In this document: one piece after another, positions 1 through 12,722 of the stretch | How the letters are laid out: every line of letters begins with the position of its first letter | How positions within the stretch are numbered: position 1 is the stretch's first letter | NCBI GenBank assembly: GCA_958295665.1 | Contig: OY282560.1 | Coordinates: 48,422,333 to 48,486,332, forward strand | Reading direction: 5' to 3' | Origin: Tipula vernalis | Taxonomy: Eukaryota > Arthropoda > Insecta > Diptera > Tipulidae | DNA: 64,000 nucleotides | Made by a program: the position numbers and the translations under genes | Notes under the pieces: model-generated | Databases searched by the model: none | Seen by the model: only the letters and a program-made list of their open reading frames with translations | What the model was told of the DNA's origin: nothing

Positions 1-179
1 CCAAAATCTGCAATTGTGCTTAGATTTCTGTTCTTGATACCTTTAATGACAGGTCTCGAGACCCTTAACGGCTGTACCAACGCGTGTTTAGATTCCATAA
101 TTATTTCCGTACATTTCATAGAAAATTCGATTTGATGAAAATCGCCTTACTATAGATCAGACGATTCAGAGCTATAAAA
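1..179 (+). repeat. Partial B monomer at left window edge
   Basis: The window opens at the third base of a B monomer, which then runs complete to its TATAAAAA end. It carries the AACGGCTG variant typical of the first 8.7 kb. The array therefore continues to the left of the window. Confidence 0.95.
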
Positions 180-666
180 ATCCAAAATCTGCAATTGTGC
201 TCCGATTGCTGTTCTTAATACCTCAATTGAAAGGCCTCAGGACCTGTACATTTTTAGGTCAACGAGTATTTAGGTTCCTTGATTCCATTGAAAATCACCT
301 TACTATACAACAGCCGATTCAGAGCAGTAAAAATCCAAAATCTGCAATTGTGCTTAGATTTCTGTTCTTGATACCTTTAATGACAGGTCTCGAGACCCTT
401 AACTGCTGTACCAACGCGTGTTTAGATTCCATAATTATTTCCGTACATTTCATAGAAAATTCGATTTGATGAAAATCACCTTACTATAGATCAGACGATT
501 CAGAGCTATAAAAATCCAAAATCTGCAATTGTGCTCGGATTGCTGTTCTTGATACCTCTATTGAAAGGCCTCAGGACCTGTACATTTTAAGGCCAACGAG
601 TATTTAGGTTCCTTGATTCCATTGAAAATCACCTTACTATACATCAGCCGATTCTGAGCAGTAAAA

Positions 667-819
667 ATCCAAAATCTGCAATTTTGCTTAGATTTTTGTT
701 CTTGATACCTCTATTGAAAGGCCTCAGGACCTGTACATTTTTAGGCCAACGAGTATTTAGGTTCCTTGATTCCATTGAAAATCACCTTACTATACATCAG
801 CCGATTCTGAGCAGTAAAA
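667..819 (+). repeat. Extra A-type monomer (A') in A-A'-B group
   Basis: This 153-bp monomer has a B-like start (TTTTGCTTAGATTTTTG) joined to an A body (CTCTATTGAAAGGCCTC). It follows a full A (514-666) and precedes a B. The mosaic fits exchange between A and B inside the region they share near their 5' ends. The same A' form recurs at 5436-5588 and 14212-14364. Confidence 0.85.
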
Positions 820-1282
820 ATCCAAAATCTGCAATTGTGCTTAGATTTCTGTTCTTGATACCTTTAATGACAGGTCTCGAGACCCTTAACGGCTGTACCA
901 ACGCGTGTTTAGATTCCATAATTATTTCCGTACATTTCATAGAAAATTCGATTTGATGAAAATCGCCTTACTATAGATCAGACGATTCAGAGCTATAAAA
1001 ATCCAAAATCTGCAATTGTGCTCCGATTGCTGTTCTTAATACCTCAATTGAAAGGCCTCAGGACCTGTACATTTTTAGGTCAACGAGTATTTAGGTTCCT
1101 TGATTCCATTGAAAATCACCTTACTATACATCAGCCGATTCTGAGCAGTAAAAATCCAAAATCTGCAATTGTGCTTAGATTTCTGTTCTTGATACCTTTA
1201 ATGACAGGTCTCGAGACCCTTAACGGCTGTACCAACGCGTGTTTAGATTCCATAATTATTTCCGTACATTTCATAGAAAATT

Positions 1283-1299
1283 CGATTTGATGAAAATCG
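1283..1299. other. Small inverted repeat CGATTTGATGAAAATCG in B (representative)
   Basis: Six-base arms (CGATTT / AAATCG) flank a five-base loop near the 3' end of B. Copies with AAAATCACC lose the outermost pair but keep five. It could fold in a transcript, but the stem is short and AT-rich. Confidence 0.7.
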
Positions 1300-2155
1300 C
1301 CTTACTATAGATCAGACGATTCAGAGCTATAAAAATCCAAAATCTGCAATTGTGCTCCGATTGCTGTTCTTAATACCTCAATTGAAAGGCCTCAGGACCT
1401 GTACATTTTTAGGTCAACGAGTATTTAGGTTCCTTGATTCCATTGAAAATCACCTTACTATACAACAGCCGATTCAGAGCAGTAAAAATCCAAAATCTGC
1501 AATTGTGCTTAGATTTCTGTTCTTGATACCTTTAATGACAGGTCTCGAGACCCTTAACGGCTGTACCAACGCGTGTTTAGATTCCATAATTATTTCCGTA
1601 CATTTCATAGAAAATTCGATTTGATGAAAATCGCCTTACTATAGATCAGACGATTCAGAGCTATAAAAATCCAAAATCTGCAATTGTGCTCCGATTGCTG
1701 TTCTTAATACCTCAATTGAAAGGCCTCAGGACCTGTACATTTTTAGGTCAACGAGTATTTAGGTTCCTTGATTCCATTGAAAATCACCTTACTATACAAC
1801 AGCCGATTCAGAGCAGTAAAAATCCAAAATCTGCAATTGTGCTTAGATTTCTGTTCTTGATACCTTTAATGACAGGTCTCGAGACCCTTAACTGCTGTAC
1901 CAACGCGTGTTTAGATTCCATAATTATTTCCGTACATTTCATAGAAAATTCGATTTGATGAAAATCACCTTACTATAGATCAGACGATTCAGAGCTATAA
2001 AAATCCAAAATCTGCAATTGTGCTCGGATTGCTGTTCTTGATACCTCTATTGAAAGGCCTCAGGACCTGTACATTTTAAGGCCAACGAGTATTTAGGTTC
2101 CTTGATTCCATTGAAAATCACCTTACTATACATCAGCCGATTCTGAGCAGTAAAA

Positions 2156-2307
2156 ATCCAAAATCTGCAATTTTGCTTAGATTTCTGTTCTTGATACCTC
2201 TATTGAAATGCCTCAGACCTGTACATTTTTAGGCCAACGAGTATTTAGGTTCCTTGATTCCATTGAAAATCACCTTACTATACAACAGCCGATTCAGAGC
2301 AGTAAAA
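2156..2307 (+). repeat. Extra A-type monomer (A''), 152 bp
   Basis: It has a B-like start (GCTTAGATTTCTG) and an A body with AAATGCCTCAGACC instead of AAAGGCCTCAGGACC, which is one base shorter. It sits between a TTTTAAGG-type A and a B. Near-identical copies occur at 4616-4767 and 6895-7046, always after the same A lineage. Confidence 0.85.
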
Positions 2308-2641
2308 ATCCAAAATCTGCAATTGTGCTTAGATTTCTGTTCTTGATACCTTTAATGACAGGTCTCGAGACCCTTAACGGCTGTACCAACGCGTGTTTAG
2401 ATTCCATAATTATTTCCGTACATTTCATAGAAAATTCGATTTGATGAAAATCGCCTTACTATAGATCAGACGATTCAGAGCTATAAAAATCCAAAATCTG
2501 CAATTGTGCTCCGATTGCTGTTCTTAATACCTCAATTGAAAGGCCTCAGGACCTGTACATTTTTAGGTCAACGAGTATTTAGGTTCCTTGATTCCATTGA
2601 AAATCACCTTACTATACATCAGCCGATTATGAGCAGTAAAA

Positions 2642-2945
2642 ATCCAAAATCTGCAATTGTGCTTAGATTTCGGTTCTTGATACCTCTATTGAAATGCCTC
2701 AGACCTGTACATTTTTAGGCCAACGAGTATTTAGGTTCCTTGATTCCATTGAAAATCACCTTACTATACAACAGCCGATTCAGAGCAGTAAAAATCCAAA
2801 ATCTGCAATTGTGCTCCGATTTCTGTTCTTGATACCTCTATTGAAATGCCTCAGACCTGTACATTTTTAGGCCAACGAGTATTTAGGTTCCTTGATTCCA
2901 TTGAAAATCACCTTACTATACAACAGCCGATTCAGAGCAGTAAAA
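2642..2945 (+). repeat. Two consecutive A'' monomers in an A-A''-A''-B group
   Basis: Two 152-bp A'' monomers lie between the A at 2489 and the B at 2946. The first has TTTCGGTTC and follows GATTATGAGC; the second has a normal A start (CTCCGATTTCTG). The group is 638 bp rather than 334. Confidence 0.85.
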
Positions 2946-5435
2946 ATCCAAAATCTGCAATTGTGCTTAGATTTCTGTTCTTGATACCTTTAATGACAGG
3001 TCTCGAGACCCTTAACGGCTGTACCAACGCGTGTTTAGATTCCATAATTATTTCCGTACATTTCATAGAAAATTCGATTTGATGAAAATCGCCTTACTAT
3101 AGATCAGACGATTCAGAGCTATAAAAATCCAAAATCTGCAATTGTGCTCCGATTGCTGTTCTTAATACCTCAATTGAAAGGCCTCAGGACCTGTACATTT
3201 TTAGGTCAACGAGTATTTAGGTTCCTTGATTCCATTGAAAATCACCTTACTATACATCAGCCGATTCTGAGCAGTAAAAATCCAAAATCTGCAATTGTGC
3301 TTAGATTTCTGTTCTTGATACCTTTAATGACAGGTTTCGAGACCCTTAACGGCTGTACCAACGCGTGTTTAGATTCCATAATTATTTCCGTACATTTCAT
3401 AGAAAATTCGATTTGATGAAAATCGCCTTACTATAGATCAGACGATTCAGAGCTATAAAAATCCAAAATCTGCAATTGTGCTCCGATTGCTGTTCTTAAT
3501 ACCTCAATTGAAAGGCCTCAGGACCTGTACATTTTTAGGCCAACGAGTATTTAGGTTCCTTGATTCCATTGAAAATCACCTTACTATACAACAGCCGATT
3601 CAGAGCAGTAAAAATCCAAAATCTGCAATTGTGCTTAGATTTCTGTTCTTGATACCTTTAATGACAGGTCTCGAGACCCTTAACGGCTGTACCAACGCGT
3701 GTTTAGATTCCATAATTATTTCCGTACATTTCATAGAAAATTCGATTTGATGAAAATCGCCTTACTATAGATCAGACGATTCAGAGCTATAAAAATCCAA
3801 AATCTGCAATTGTGCTCCGATTGCTGTTCTTAATACCTCAATTGAAAGGCCTCAGGACCTGTACATTTTTAGGTCAACGAGTATTTAGGTTCCTTGATTC
3901 CATTGAAAATCACCTTACTATACATCAGCCGATTCTGAGCAGTAAAAATCCAAAATCTGCAATTGTGCTTAGATTTCTGTTCTTGATACCTTTAATGACA
4001 GGTTTCGAGACCCTTAACGGCTGTACCAACGCGTGTTTAGATTCCATAATTATTTCCGTACATTTCATAGAAAATTCGATTTGATGAAAATCGCCTTACT
4101 ATAGATCAGACGATTCAGAGCTATAAAAATCCAAAATCTGCAATTGTGCTCCGATTGCTGTTCTTAATACCTCAATTGAAAGGCCTCAGGACCTGTACAT
4201 TTTTAGGTCAACGAGTATTTAGGTTCCTTGATTCCATTGAAAATCACCTTACTATACAACAGCCGATTCAGAGCAGTAAAAATCCAAAATCTGCAATTGT
4301 GCTTAGATTTCTGTTCTTGATACCTTTAATGACAGGTCTCGAGACCCTTAACTGCTGTACCAACGCGTGTTTAGATTCCATAATTATTTCCGTACATTTC
4401 ATAGAAAATTCGATTTGATGAAAATCACCTTACTATAGATCAGACGATTCAGAGCTATAAAAATCCAAAATCTGCAATTGTGCTCGGATTGCTGTTCTTG
4501 ATACCTCTATTGAAAGGCCTCAGGACCTGTACATTTTAAGGCCAACGAGTATTTAGGTTCCTTGATTCCATTGAAAATCACCTTACTATACAACAGCCGA
4601 TTCAGAGCAGTAAAAATCCAAAATCTGCAATTGTGCTTAGATTTCTGTTCTTGATACCTCTATTGAAATGCCTCAGACCTGTACATTTTTAGGCCAACGA
4701 GTATTTAGGTTCCTTGATTCCATTGAAAATCACCTTACTATACAACAGCCGATTCAGAGCAGTAAAAATCCAAAATCTGCAATTGTGCTTAGATTTCTGT
4801 TCTTGATACCTTTAATGACAGGTCTCGAGACCCTTAACGGCTGTACCAACGCGTGTTTAGATTCCATAATTATTTCCGTACATTTCATAGAAAATTCGAT
4901 TTGATGAAAATCGCCTTACTATAGATCAGACGATTCAGAGCTATAAAAATCCAAAATCTGCAATTGTGCTCCGATTGCTGTTCTTAATACCTCAATTGAA
5001 AGGCCTCAGGACCTGTACATTTTTAGGTCAACGAGTATTTAGGTTCCTTGATTCCATTGAAAATCACCTTACTATACAACAGCCGATTCAGAGCAGTAAA
5101 AATCCAAAATCTGCAATTGTGCTTAGATTTCTGTTCTTGATACCTTTAATGACAGGTCTCGAGACCCTTAACTGCTGTACCAACGCGTGTTTAGATTCCA
5201 TAATTATTTCCGTACATTTCATAGAAAATTCGATTTGATGAAAATCACCTTACTATAGATCAGACGATTCAGAGCTATAAAAATCCAAAATCTGCAATTG
5301 TGCTCGGATTGCTGTTCTTGATACCTCTATTGAAAGGCCTCAGGACCTGTACATTTTAAGGCCAACGAGTATTTAGGTTCCTTGATTCCATTGAAAATCA
5401 CCTTACTATACATCAGCCGATTCTGAGCAGTAAAA

Positions 5436-5892
5436 ATCCAAAATCTGCAATTTTGCTTAGATTTTTGTTCTTGATACCTCTATTGAAAGGCCTCAGGACC
5501 TGTACATTTTTAGGCCAACGAGTATTTAGGTTCCTTGATTCCATTGAAAATCACCTTACTATACATCAGCCGATTATGAGCAGTAAAAATCCAAAATCTG
5601 CAATTGTGCTTAGATTTCGGTTCTTGATACCTCTATTGAAATGCCTCAGACCTGTACATTTTTAGGCCAACGAGTATTTAGGTTCCTTGATTCCATTGAA
5701 AATCACCTTACTATACAACAGCCGATTCAGAGCAGTAAAAATCCAAAATCTGCAATTGTGCTTAGATTTCTGTTCTTGATACCTCTATTGAAATGCCTCA
5801 GACCTGTACATTTTTAGGCCAACGAGTATTTAGGTTCCTTGATTCCATTGAAAATCACCTTACTATACAACAGCCGATTCAGAGCAGTAAAA
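5436..5892 (+). repeat. Three extra A-type monomers (A'-A''-A'')
   Basis: After the A at 5283 come A' (5436-5588), A'' (5589-5740, with TTTCGGTTC) and A'' (5741-5892), then a B at 5893. This is the longest run of A-type monomers in the window, four in a row. The group recurs at 14059-14668. Confidence 0.87.
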
Positions 5893-7714
5893 ATCCAAAA
5901 TCTGCAATTGTGCTTAGATTTCTGTTCTTGATACCTTTAATGACAGGTCTCGAGACCCTTAACGGCTGTACCAACGCGTGTTTAGATTCCATAATTATTT
6001 CCGTACATTTCATAGAAAATTCGATTTGATGAAAATCGCCTTACTATAGATCAGACGATTCAGAGCTATAAAAATCCAAAATCTGCAATTGTGCTCCGAT
6101 TGCTGTTCTTAATACCTCAATTGAAAGGCCTCAGGACCTGTACATTTTTAGGTCAACGAGTATTTAGGTTCCTTGATTCCATTGAAAATCACCTTACTAT
6201 ACATCAGCCGATTCTGAGCAGTAAAAATCCAAAATCTGCAATTGTGCTTAGATTTCTGTTCTTGATACCTTTAATGACAGGTTTCGAGACCCTTAACGGC
6301 TGTACCAACGCGTGTTTAGATTCCATAATTATTTCCGTACATTTCATAGAAAATTCGATTTGATGAAAATCGCCTTACTATAGATCAGACGATTCAGAGC
6401 TATAAAAATCCAAAATCTGCAATTGTGCTCCGATTGCTGTTCTTAATACCTCAATTGAAAGGCCTCAGGACCTGTACATTTTTAGGTCAACGAATATTTA
6501 GGTTCCTTGATTCCATTGAAAATCACCTTACTATACAACAGCCGATTCAGAGCAGTAAAAATCCAAAATCTGCAATTGTGCTTAGATTTCTGTTCTTGAT
6601 ACCTTTAATGACAGGTCTCGAGACCCTTAACTGCTGTACCAACGCGTGTTTAGATTCCATAATTATTTCCGTACATTTCATAGAAAATTCGATTTGATGA
6701 AAATCACCTTACTATAGATCAGACGATTCAGAGCTATAAAAATCCAAAATCTGCAATTGTGCTCGGATTGCTGTTCTTGATACCTCTATTGAAAGGCCTC
6801 AGGACCTGTACATTTTAAGGCCAACGAGTATTTAGGTTCCTTGATTCCATTGAAAATCACCTTACTATACAACAGCCGATTCAGAGCAGTAAAAATCCAA
6901 AATCTGCAATTGTGCTTAGATTTCTGTTCTTGATACCTCTATTGAAATGCCTCAGACCTGTACATTTTTAGGCCAACGAGTATTTAGGTTCCTTGATTCC
7001 ATTGAAAATCACCTTACTATACAACAGCCGATTCAGAGCAGTAAAAATCCAAAATCTGCAATTGTGCTTAGATTTCTGTTCTTGATACCTTTAATGACAG
7101 GTCTCGAGACCCTTAACGGCTGTACCAACGCGTGTTTAGATTCCATAATTATTTCCGTACATTTCATAGAAAATTCGATTTGATGAAAATCGCCTTACTA
7201 TAGATCAGACGATTCAGAGCTATAAAAATCCAAAATCTGCAATTGTGCTCCGATTGCTGTTCTTAATACCTCAATTGAAAGGCCTCAGGACCTGTACATT
7301 TTTAGGTCAACGAGTATTTAGGTTCCTTGATTCCATTGAAAATCACCTTACTATACATCAGCCGATTCTGAGCAGAAAAAATCCAAAATCTGCAATTGTG
7401 CTTAGATTTCTGTTCTTGATACCTTTAATGACAGGTCTCGAGACCCTTAACTGCTGTACCAGCGCGTGTTTAGATTCCATAATTATTTCCGTACATTTCA
7501 TAGAAAATTCGATTTGATGAAAATCGCCTTACTATAGATCAGACGATTCAGAGCTATAAAAATCCAAAATCTGCAATTGTGCTCCGATTGCTGTTCTTAA
7601 TACCTCAATTGAAAGGCCTCAGGACCTGTACATTTTTAGGCCAACGAGTATTTAGGTTCCTTGATTCCATTGAAAATCACCTTACTATACATCAGCCGAT
7701 TCAGAGCAGTAAAA

Positions 7715-8714
7715 ATCCAAAATCTGCAATTGTGCTTAGATTTCTGTTCTTGATACCTCTATTGAAATGCCTCAGACCTGTACATTTTTAGGCCAACGAG
7801 TATTTAGGTTCCTTGATTCCATTGAAAATCACCTTACTATACAACAGTAGATTCAGAGCAGTAAAAATCCAAAATCTGCAATTGTGCTTAGATTTCTGTT
7901 CTTGATACCTTTAATGACAGGTCTCGAGACCCTTGACGGCTGTACCAACGCGTGTTTAGATTCCATAATTATTTCCGTACATTTCATAGAAAATTCGATT
8001 TGATGAAAATCGCCTTACTATAGATCAGACGATTCAGAGCTATAAAAATCCAAAATCTGCAATTGTGCTCCGATTGCTGTTCTTAATACCTCTATTGAAA
8101 GGCCTCAGGACCTGTACATTTTTAGGTCAACGAGTATTTAGGTTCCTTGATTCCATTGAAAATCACCTTACTATACATCAGCCGATTCTGAGCAGTCAAA
8201 TCCAAAATCTGCAATTGTGCTTAGATTTCTGTTCTTGATACCTTTAATGACAGGTCTCGAGACCCTTAACGGCTGTACTAACGCGTGTTTAGATTCCATA
8301 ATTATTTCCGTACATTTCATAGAAAATTCGATTTGATGAAAATCGCCTTACTATAGATCAGACGATTCAGAGCTATAAAAATCCAAAATCTGCAATTGTG
8401 CTCCGATTGCTGTTCTTAATACCTCAATTGAAAGGCCTCAGGACCTGTACATTTTTAGGTCAACGAGTATTTAGGTTCCTTGATTCCATTGAAAATCACC
8501 TTACTATACATCAGCCGATTCTGAGCAGTAAAAATCCAAAATCTGCAATTGTGCTTAGATTTCTGTTCTTGATACCTTTAATGACAGGTCTCGAGACCCT
8601 TAACGGCTGTACCAACGCGTGTTTAGATTCCATAATTATTTCCGTACATTTCATAGAAAATTCGATTTGATGAAAATCGCCTTACTATAGATCAGACGAT
8701 TCAGAGCTATAAAA
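7715..8714 (+). repeat. Marker block, source or copy of 27822-28821
   Basis: The block has a rare combination of variants: an A'' ending CAACAGTAGATTC, a B with CCCTTGACGG, an A ending GCAGTCAAATCC (one base short), and a B with TGTACTAACG. All four recur in the same order and spacing 20,107 bp to the right, so the two blocks are copies of one segment of about 1 kb. Confidence 0.9.
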
Positions 8715-9251
8715 ATCCAAAATCTGCAATTGTGCTCCGATTGCTGTTCTTAATACCTCTATTGAAAGGCCTCAGGACCTGTACATTTTTAGGCCAACGA
8801 GTATTTAGGTTCCTTGATTCCATTGAAAATCACCTTACTATACATCAGCCGATTCTGAGCAGAAAAAATCCAAAATCTGCAATTGTGCTTAGATTTCTGT
8901 TCTTGATACCTTTAATGACAGGTCTCGAGACCCTTAACTGCTGTACCAGCGCGTGTTTAGATTCCATAATTATTTCCGTACATTTCATAGAAAATTCGAT
9001 TTGATGAAAATCGCCTTACTATAGATCAGACGATTCAGAGCTATAAAAATCCAAAATCTGCAATTGTGCTCCGATTGCTGTTCTTGATACCTCTATTGAA
9101 AGGCCTCAGGACCTGTACATTTTTAGGCCAACGAGTATTTAGGTTCCTTGATTCCATTGAAAATCACCTTACTATACATCAGCCGATTCTGAGCAGTAAA
9201 AATCCAAAATCTGCAATTGTGCTTAGATTTCTGTTCTTGATACCTTTAATG

Positions 9252-9269
9252 ACAGGTCTCGAGACCTGT
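9252..9269. other. 18-bp perfect palindrome ACAGGTCTCGAGACCTGT
   Basis: In B copies with GACCTGTAAC the 12-bp palindrome extends to 18 bp. Perfect copies lie at 9252-9269, 16055-16072, 17720-17737, 21049-21066, 22380-22397 and 29693-29710. A 16-bp version is at 19051-19066, and a version with a CA centre is at 25381-25398. Confidence 0.92.
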
Positions 9270-9382
9270 AACTGCTGTACCAACGCGTGTTTAGATTCCA
9301 TAATTATTTCCGTACATTTCATAGAAAATTCGATTTGATGAAAATCACCTTACTATACATCAGACGATTCAGAGCTATAAAA

Positions 9383-9535
9383 ATTCAAAATTTGCAATTG
9401 TTTTCCGATTGCTGTTCTTGATACCTCTATTGAAAGGCCTCAGGACCTGTACATTTTTAGGCCAACGAGTATTTAGGTTCCTTGATTCCATTGAAAATCA
9501 CCTTACTATACATCAGCCGATTCTGAGCAGTAAAA
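9383..9535 (+). repeat. First copy of the ATTCAAAATTTG A-variant
   Basis: The 5' block shared by A and B is altered at four sites in about 20 bases: ATTCAAAATTTG and GTTTTCCG replace ATCCAAAATCTG and GTGCTCCG. Three changes are C to T and one is G to T. This linked set defines a monomer lineage found 14 times, with starts at 9383, 30158, 31494, 31828, 32162, 32496, 33498, 43727, 45397, 49026, 50696, 58860, 60349 and 62506. Confidence 0.88.
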
Positions 9536-12500
9536 ATCCAAAATCTGCAATTGTGCTTAGATTTCTGTTCTTGATACCTTTAATGACAGGTCTCGAGACC
9601 CTTAAATGCTGTACCAACGCGTGTTTAGATTCCATAATTATTTCCGTACATTTCATAGAAAATTCGATTTGATGAAAATCACCTTACTATAGATCAGACG
9701 ATTCAGAGCTATAAAAATCCAAAATCTGCAATTGTGCTCCGATTGCTGTTCTTGATACCTCTATTGAAAGGCCTCAGGACCTGTATATTTTTAGGCCAAC
9801 GAGTATTTAGGTTCCTTGATTCCATTGAAAATCACCTTACTATACATCAGCCGATTCTGAGCAGAAATAATCCAAAATCTGCAATTGTGCTTAGATTTCT
9901 GTTCTTGATACCTTTAATGACAGGTCTCGAGACCCTTAACTGCTGTACCAACGCGTGTTTAGATTCCATAATTATTTCCGTACATTTCATAGAAAATTCG
10001 ATTTGATGAAAATCACCTTACTATAGATCAGACGATTCAGAGCTATAAAAATCCAAAATCTGCAATTGTGCTCCGATTGCTGTTCTTGATACCTCTATTG
10101 AAAGGCCTCAGGACCTGTACATTTTTAGGCCAACGAGTATTTAGGTTCCTTGATTCCATTGAAAATCACCTTACTATACATCAGCCGATTCTGAGCAGAA
10201 AAAATCCAAAATCTGCAATTGTGCTTAGATTTCTGTTCTTGATACCTTTAATGACAGGTCTCGAGACCCTTAACTGCTGTACCAGCGCGTGTTTACATTC
10301 CATAATTATTTCCGTACATTTCATAGAAAATTCGATTTGATGAAAATCGCCTTACTATACATCAGACGATTCAAAGCTATAAAAATCCAAAATCTGCAAT
10401 TGTGCTCCGATTGCTGTTCTTGATACCTCTATTGAAAGGCCTCAGGACCTGTACATTTTTAGGCCAACGAGTATTTAGGTTCCTTGATTCCATTGAAAAT
10501 CACCTTACTATACATCAGCCGATTCTGAGCAGAAAAAATCCAAAATCTGCAATTGTGCTTAGATTTCTGTTCTTGATACCTTTAATGACAGGTCTCGAGA
10601 CCCTTAACTGCTGTACCAGCGCGTGTTTAGATTCCATAATTATTTCCGTACATTTCATAGAAAATTCGATTTGATGAAAATCGCCTTACTATACATCAGA
10701 CGATTCAAAGCTATAAAAATCCAAAATCTGCAATTGTGCTCCGATTGCTGTTCTTGATACCTCTATTGAAAGGCCTCAGGACCTGTACATTTTTAGGCCA
10801 ACGAGTATTTAGGTTCCTTGATTCCATTGAAAATCACCTTACTATACATCAGCCGATTCTGAGCAGAAAAAATCCAAAATCTGCAATTGTGCTTAGATTT
10901 CTGTTCTTGATACCTTTAATGACAGGTCTCGAGACCCTTAACTGCTGTACCAACGCGTGTTTAGATTCCATAATTATTTCCGTACATTTCATAGAAAATT
11001 CGATTTGATGAAAATCACCTTACTATAGATCAGACGATTCAGAGCTATAAAAATCCAAAATCTGCAATTGTGCTCCGATTGCTGTTCTTGATACCTCTAT
11101 TGAAAGGCCTCAGGACCTGTACATTTTTAGGCCAACGAGTATTTAGGTTCCTTGATTCCATTGAAAATCACCTTACTATACATCAGCCGATTCTGAGCAG
11201 TAAAAATCCAAAATCTGCAATTGTGCTTAGATTTCTGTTCTTGATACCTTTAATGACAAGTCTCGAGACCCTTAACTGCTGTACCAACGCGTGTTTAGAT
11301 TCCATAATTATTTCCGTACATTTCATAGAAAATTCGATTTGATGAAAATCGCCTTACTATACATCAGACGATTCAAAGCTATAAAAATCCAAAATCTGCA
11401 ATTGTGCTCCGATTGCTGTTCTTGATACCTCTATTGAAAGGCCTCAGGACCTGTACATTTTTAGGCCAACGAGTATTTAGGTTCCTTGATTCCATTGAAA
11501 ATCACCTTACTATACATCAGCCGATTCTGAGCAGTAAAAATCCAAAATCTGCAATTGTGCTTAGATTTCTGTTCTTGATACCTTTAATGACAGGTCTCGA
11601 GACCCTTAACTGCTGTACCAGCGCGTGTTTACATTCCATAATTATTTCCGTACATTTCATAGAAAATTCGATTTGATGAAAATCGCCTTACTATACATCA
11701 GACGATTCAAAGCTATAAAAATCCAAAATCTGCAATTGTGCTCCGATTGCTGTTCTTGATACCTCTATTGAAAGGCCTCAGGACCTGTACATTTTTAGGC
11801 CAACGAGTATTTAGGTTCCTTGATTCCATTGAAAATCACCTTACTATACATCAGCCGATTCTGAGCAGAAAAAATCCAAAATCTGCAATTGTGCTTAGAT
11901 TTCTGTTCTTGATACCTTTAATGACAGGTCTCGAGACCCTTAACTGCTGTACCAACGCGTGTTTAGATTCCATAATTATTTCCGTACATTTCATAGAAAA
12001 TTCGATTTGATGAAAATCACCTTACTATAGATCAGACGATTCAGAGCTATAAAAATCCAAAATCTGCAATTGTGCTCCGATTGCTGTTCTTGATACCTCT
12101 ATTGAAAGGCCTCAGGACCTGTACATTTTTAGGCCAACGAGTATTTAGGTTCCTTGATTCCATTGAAAATCACCTTACTATACATCAGCCGATTCTGAGC
12201 AGTAAAAATCCAAAATCTGCAATTGTGCTTAGATTTCTGTTCTTGATACCTTTAATGACAGGTCTCGAGACCCTTAACTGCTGTACCAACGCGTGTTTAG
12301 ATTCCATAATTATTTCCGTACATTTCATAGAAAATTCGATTTGATGAAAATCACCTTACTATAGATCAGACGATTCAGAGCTATAAAAATCCAAAATCTG
12401 CAATTGTGCTCCGATTGCTGTTCTTGATACCTCTATTGAAAGGCCTCAGGACCTGTACATTTTTAGGCCAACGAGTATTTAGGTTCCTTGATTCCATTGA

Positions 12501-12722
12501 AAATCACCTTACTATACATCAGCCGATTCTGAGCAGTAAAAATCCAAAATCTGCAATTGTGCTTAGATTTCTGTTCTTGATACCTTTAATGACAAGTCTC
12601 GAGACCCTTAACTGCTGTACCAACGCGTGTTTAGATTCCATAATTATTTCCGTACATTTCATAGAAAATTCGATTTGATGAAAATCACCTTACTATAGAT
12701 CAGACGATTCAGAGCTATAAAA

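Larger units (their letters stand above)
1..8714 (+). repeat. Irregular zone: dimers with extra A-type monomers
   Basis: Most A copies here carry TTAATACCTCAATTG and AGGTCAACG, unlike later zones, and most B copies carry AACGGCTG. Normal A-B order is repeatedly broken by additional A-like monomers. They fall after A copies at about 514, 2003, 2489, 4463, 5283, 6742 and 7562, giving A-A-B, A-A-A-B and A-A-A-A-B groups. Several normal A copies (about 514, 2003, 4463, 5283, 6742) have TTTTAAGG instead of TTTTTAGG, marking them as one lineage. The zone is the most heterogeneous in the window. Confidence 0.9.

Noticed and set aside
1081..1110. TTAGG motifs in A, resembling insect telomere repeats
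   Set aside because: TTAGG occurs twice per A as isolated words (TTTTTAGGCC, TTTAGGTTCC), never in tandem.
1018..1290. Open frame of about 90 codons, repeated in nearly every dimer on the + strand
   Set aside because: It starts at GTG or TTG rather than ATG, the dimer length is not a multiple of three, and stops (TTTTAAGG, CAGTAGATTC) or indels break it in many copies. Variants change residues freely (Gly/Ser, Thr/Ile, His/Arg). It is a by-product of the repeat.
1283..1300. Hammerhead ribozyme, known from some animal satellites (TTTGATGAAAA resembles the core)
   Set aside because: The conserved core needs CTGANGA; this has TTGATGA. The reverse strand offers only CTGATGT and CTGATCT. I found no matching stems or correctly placed GAAA.
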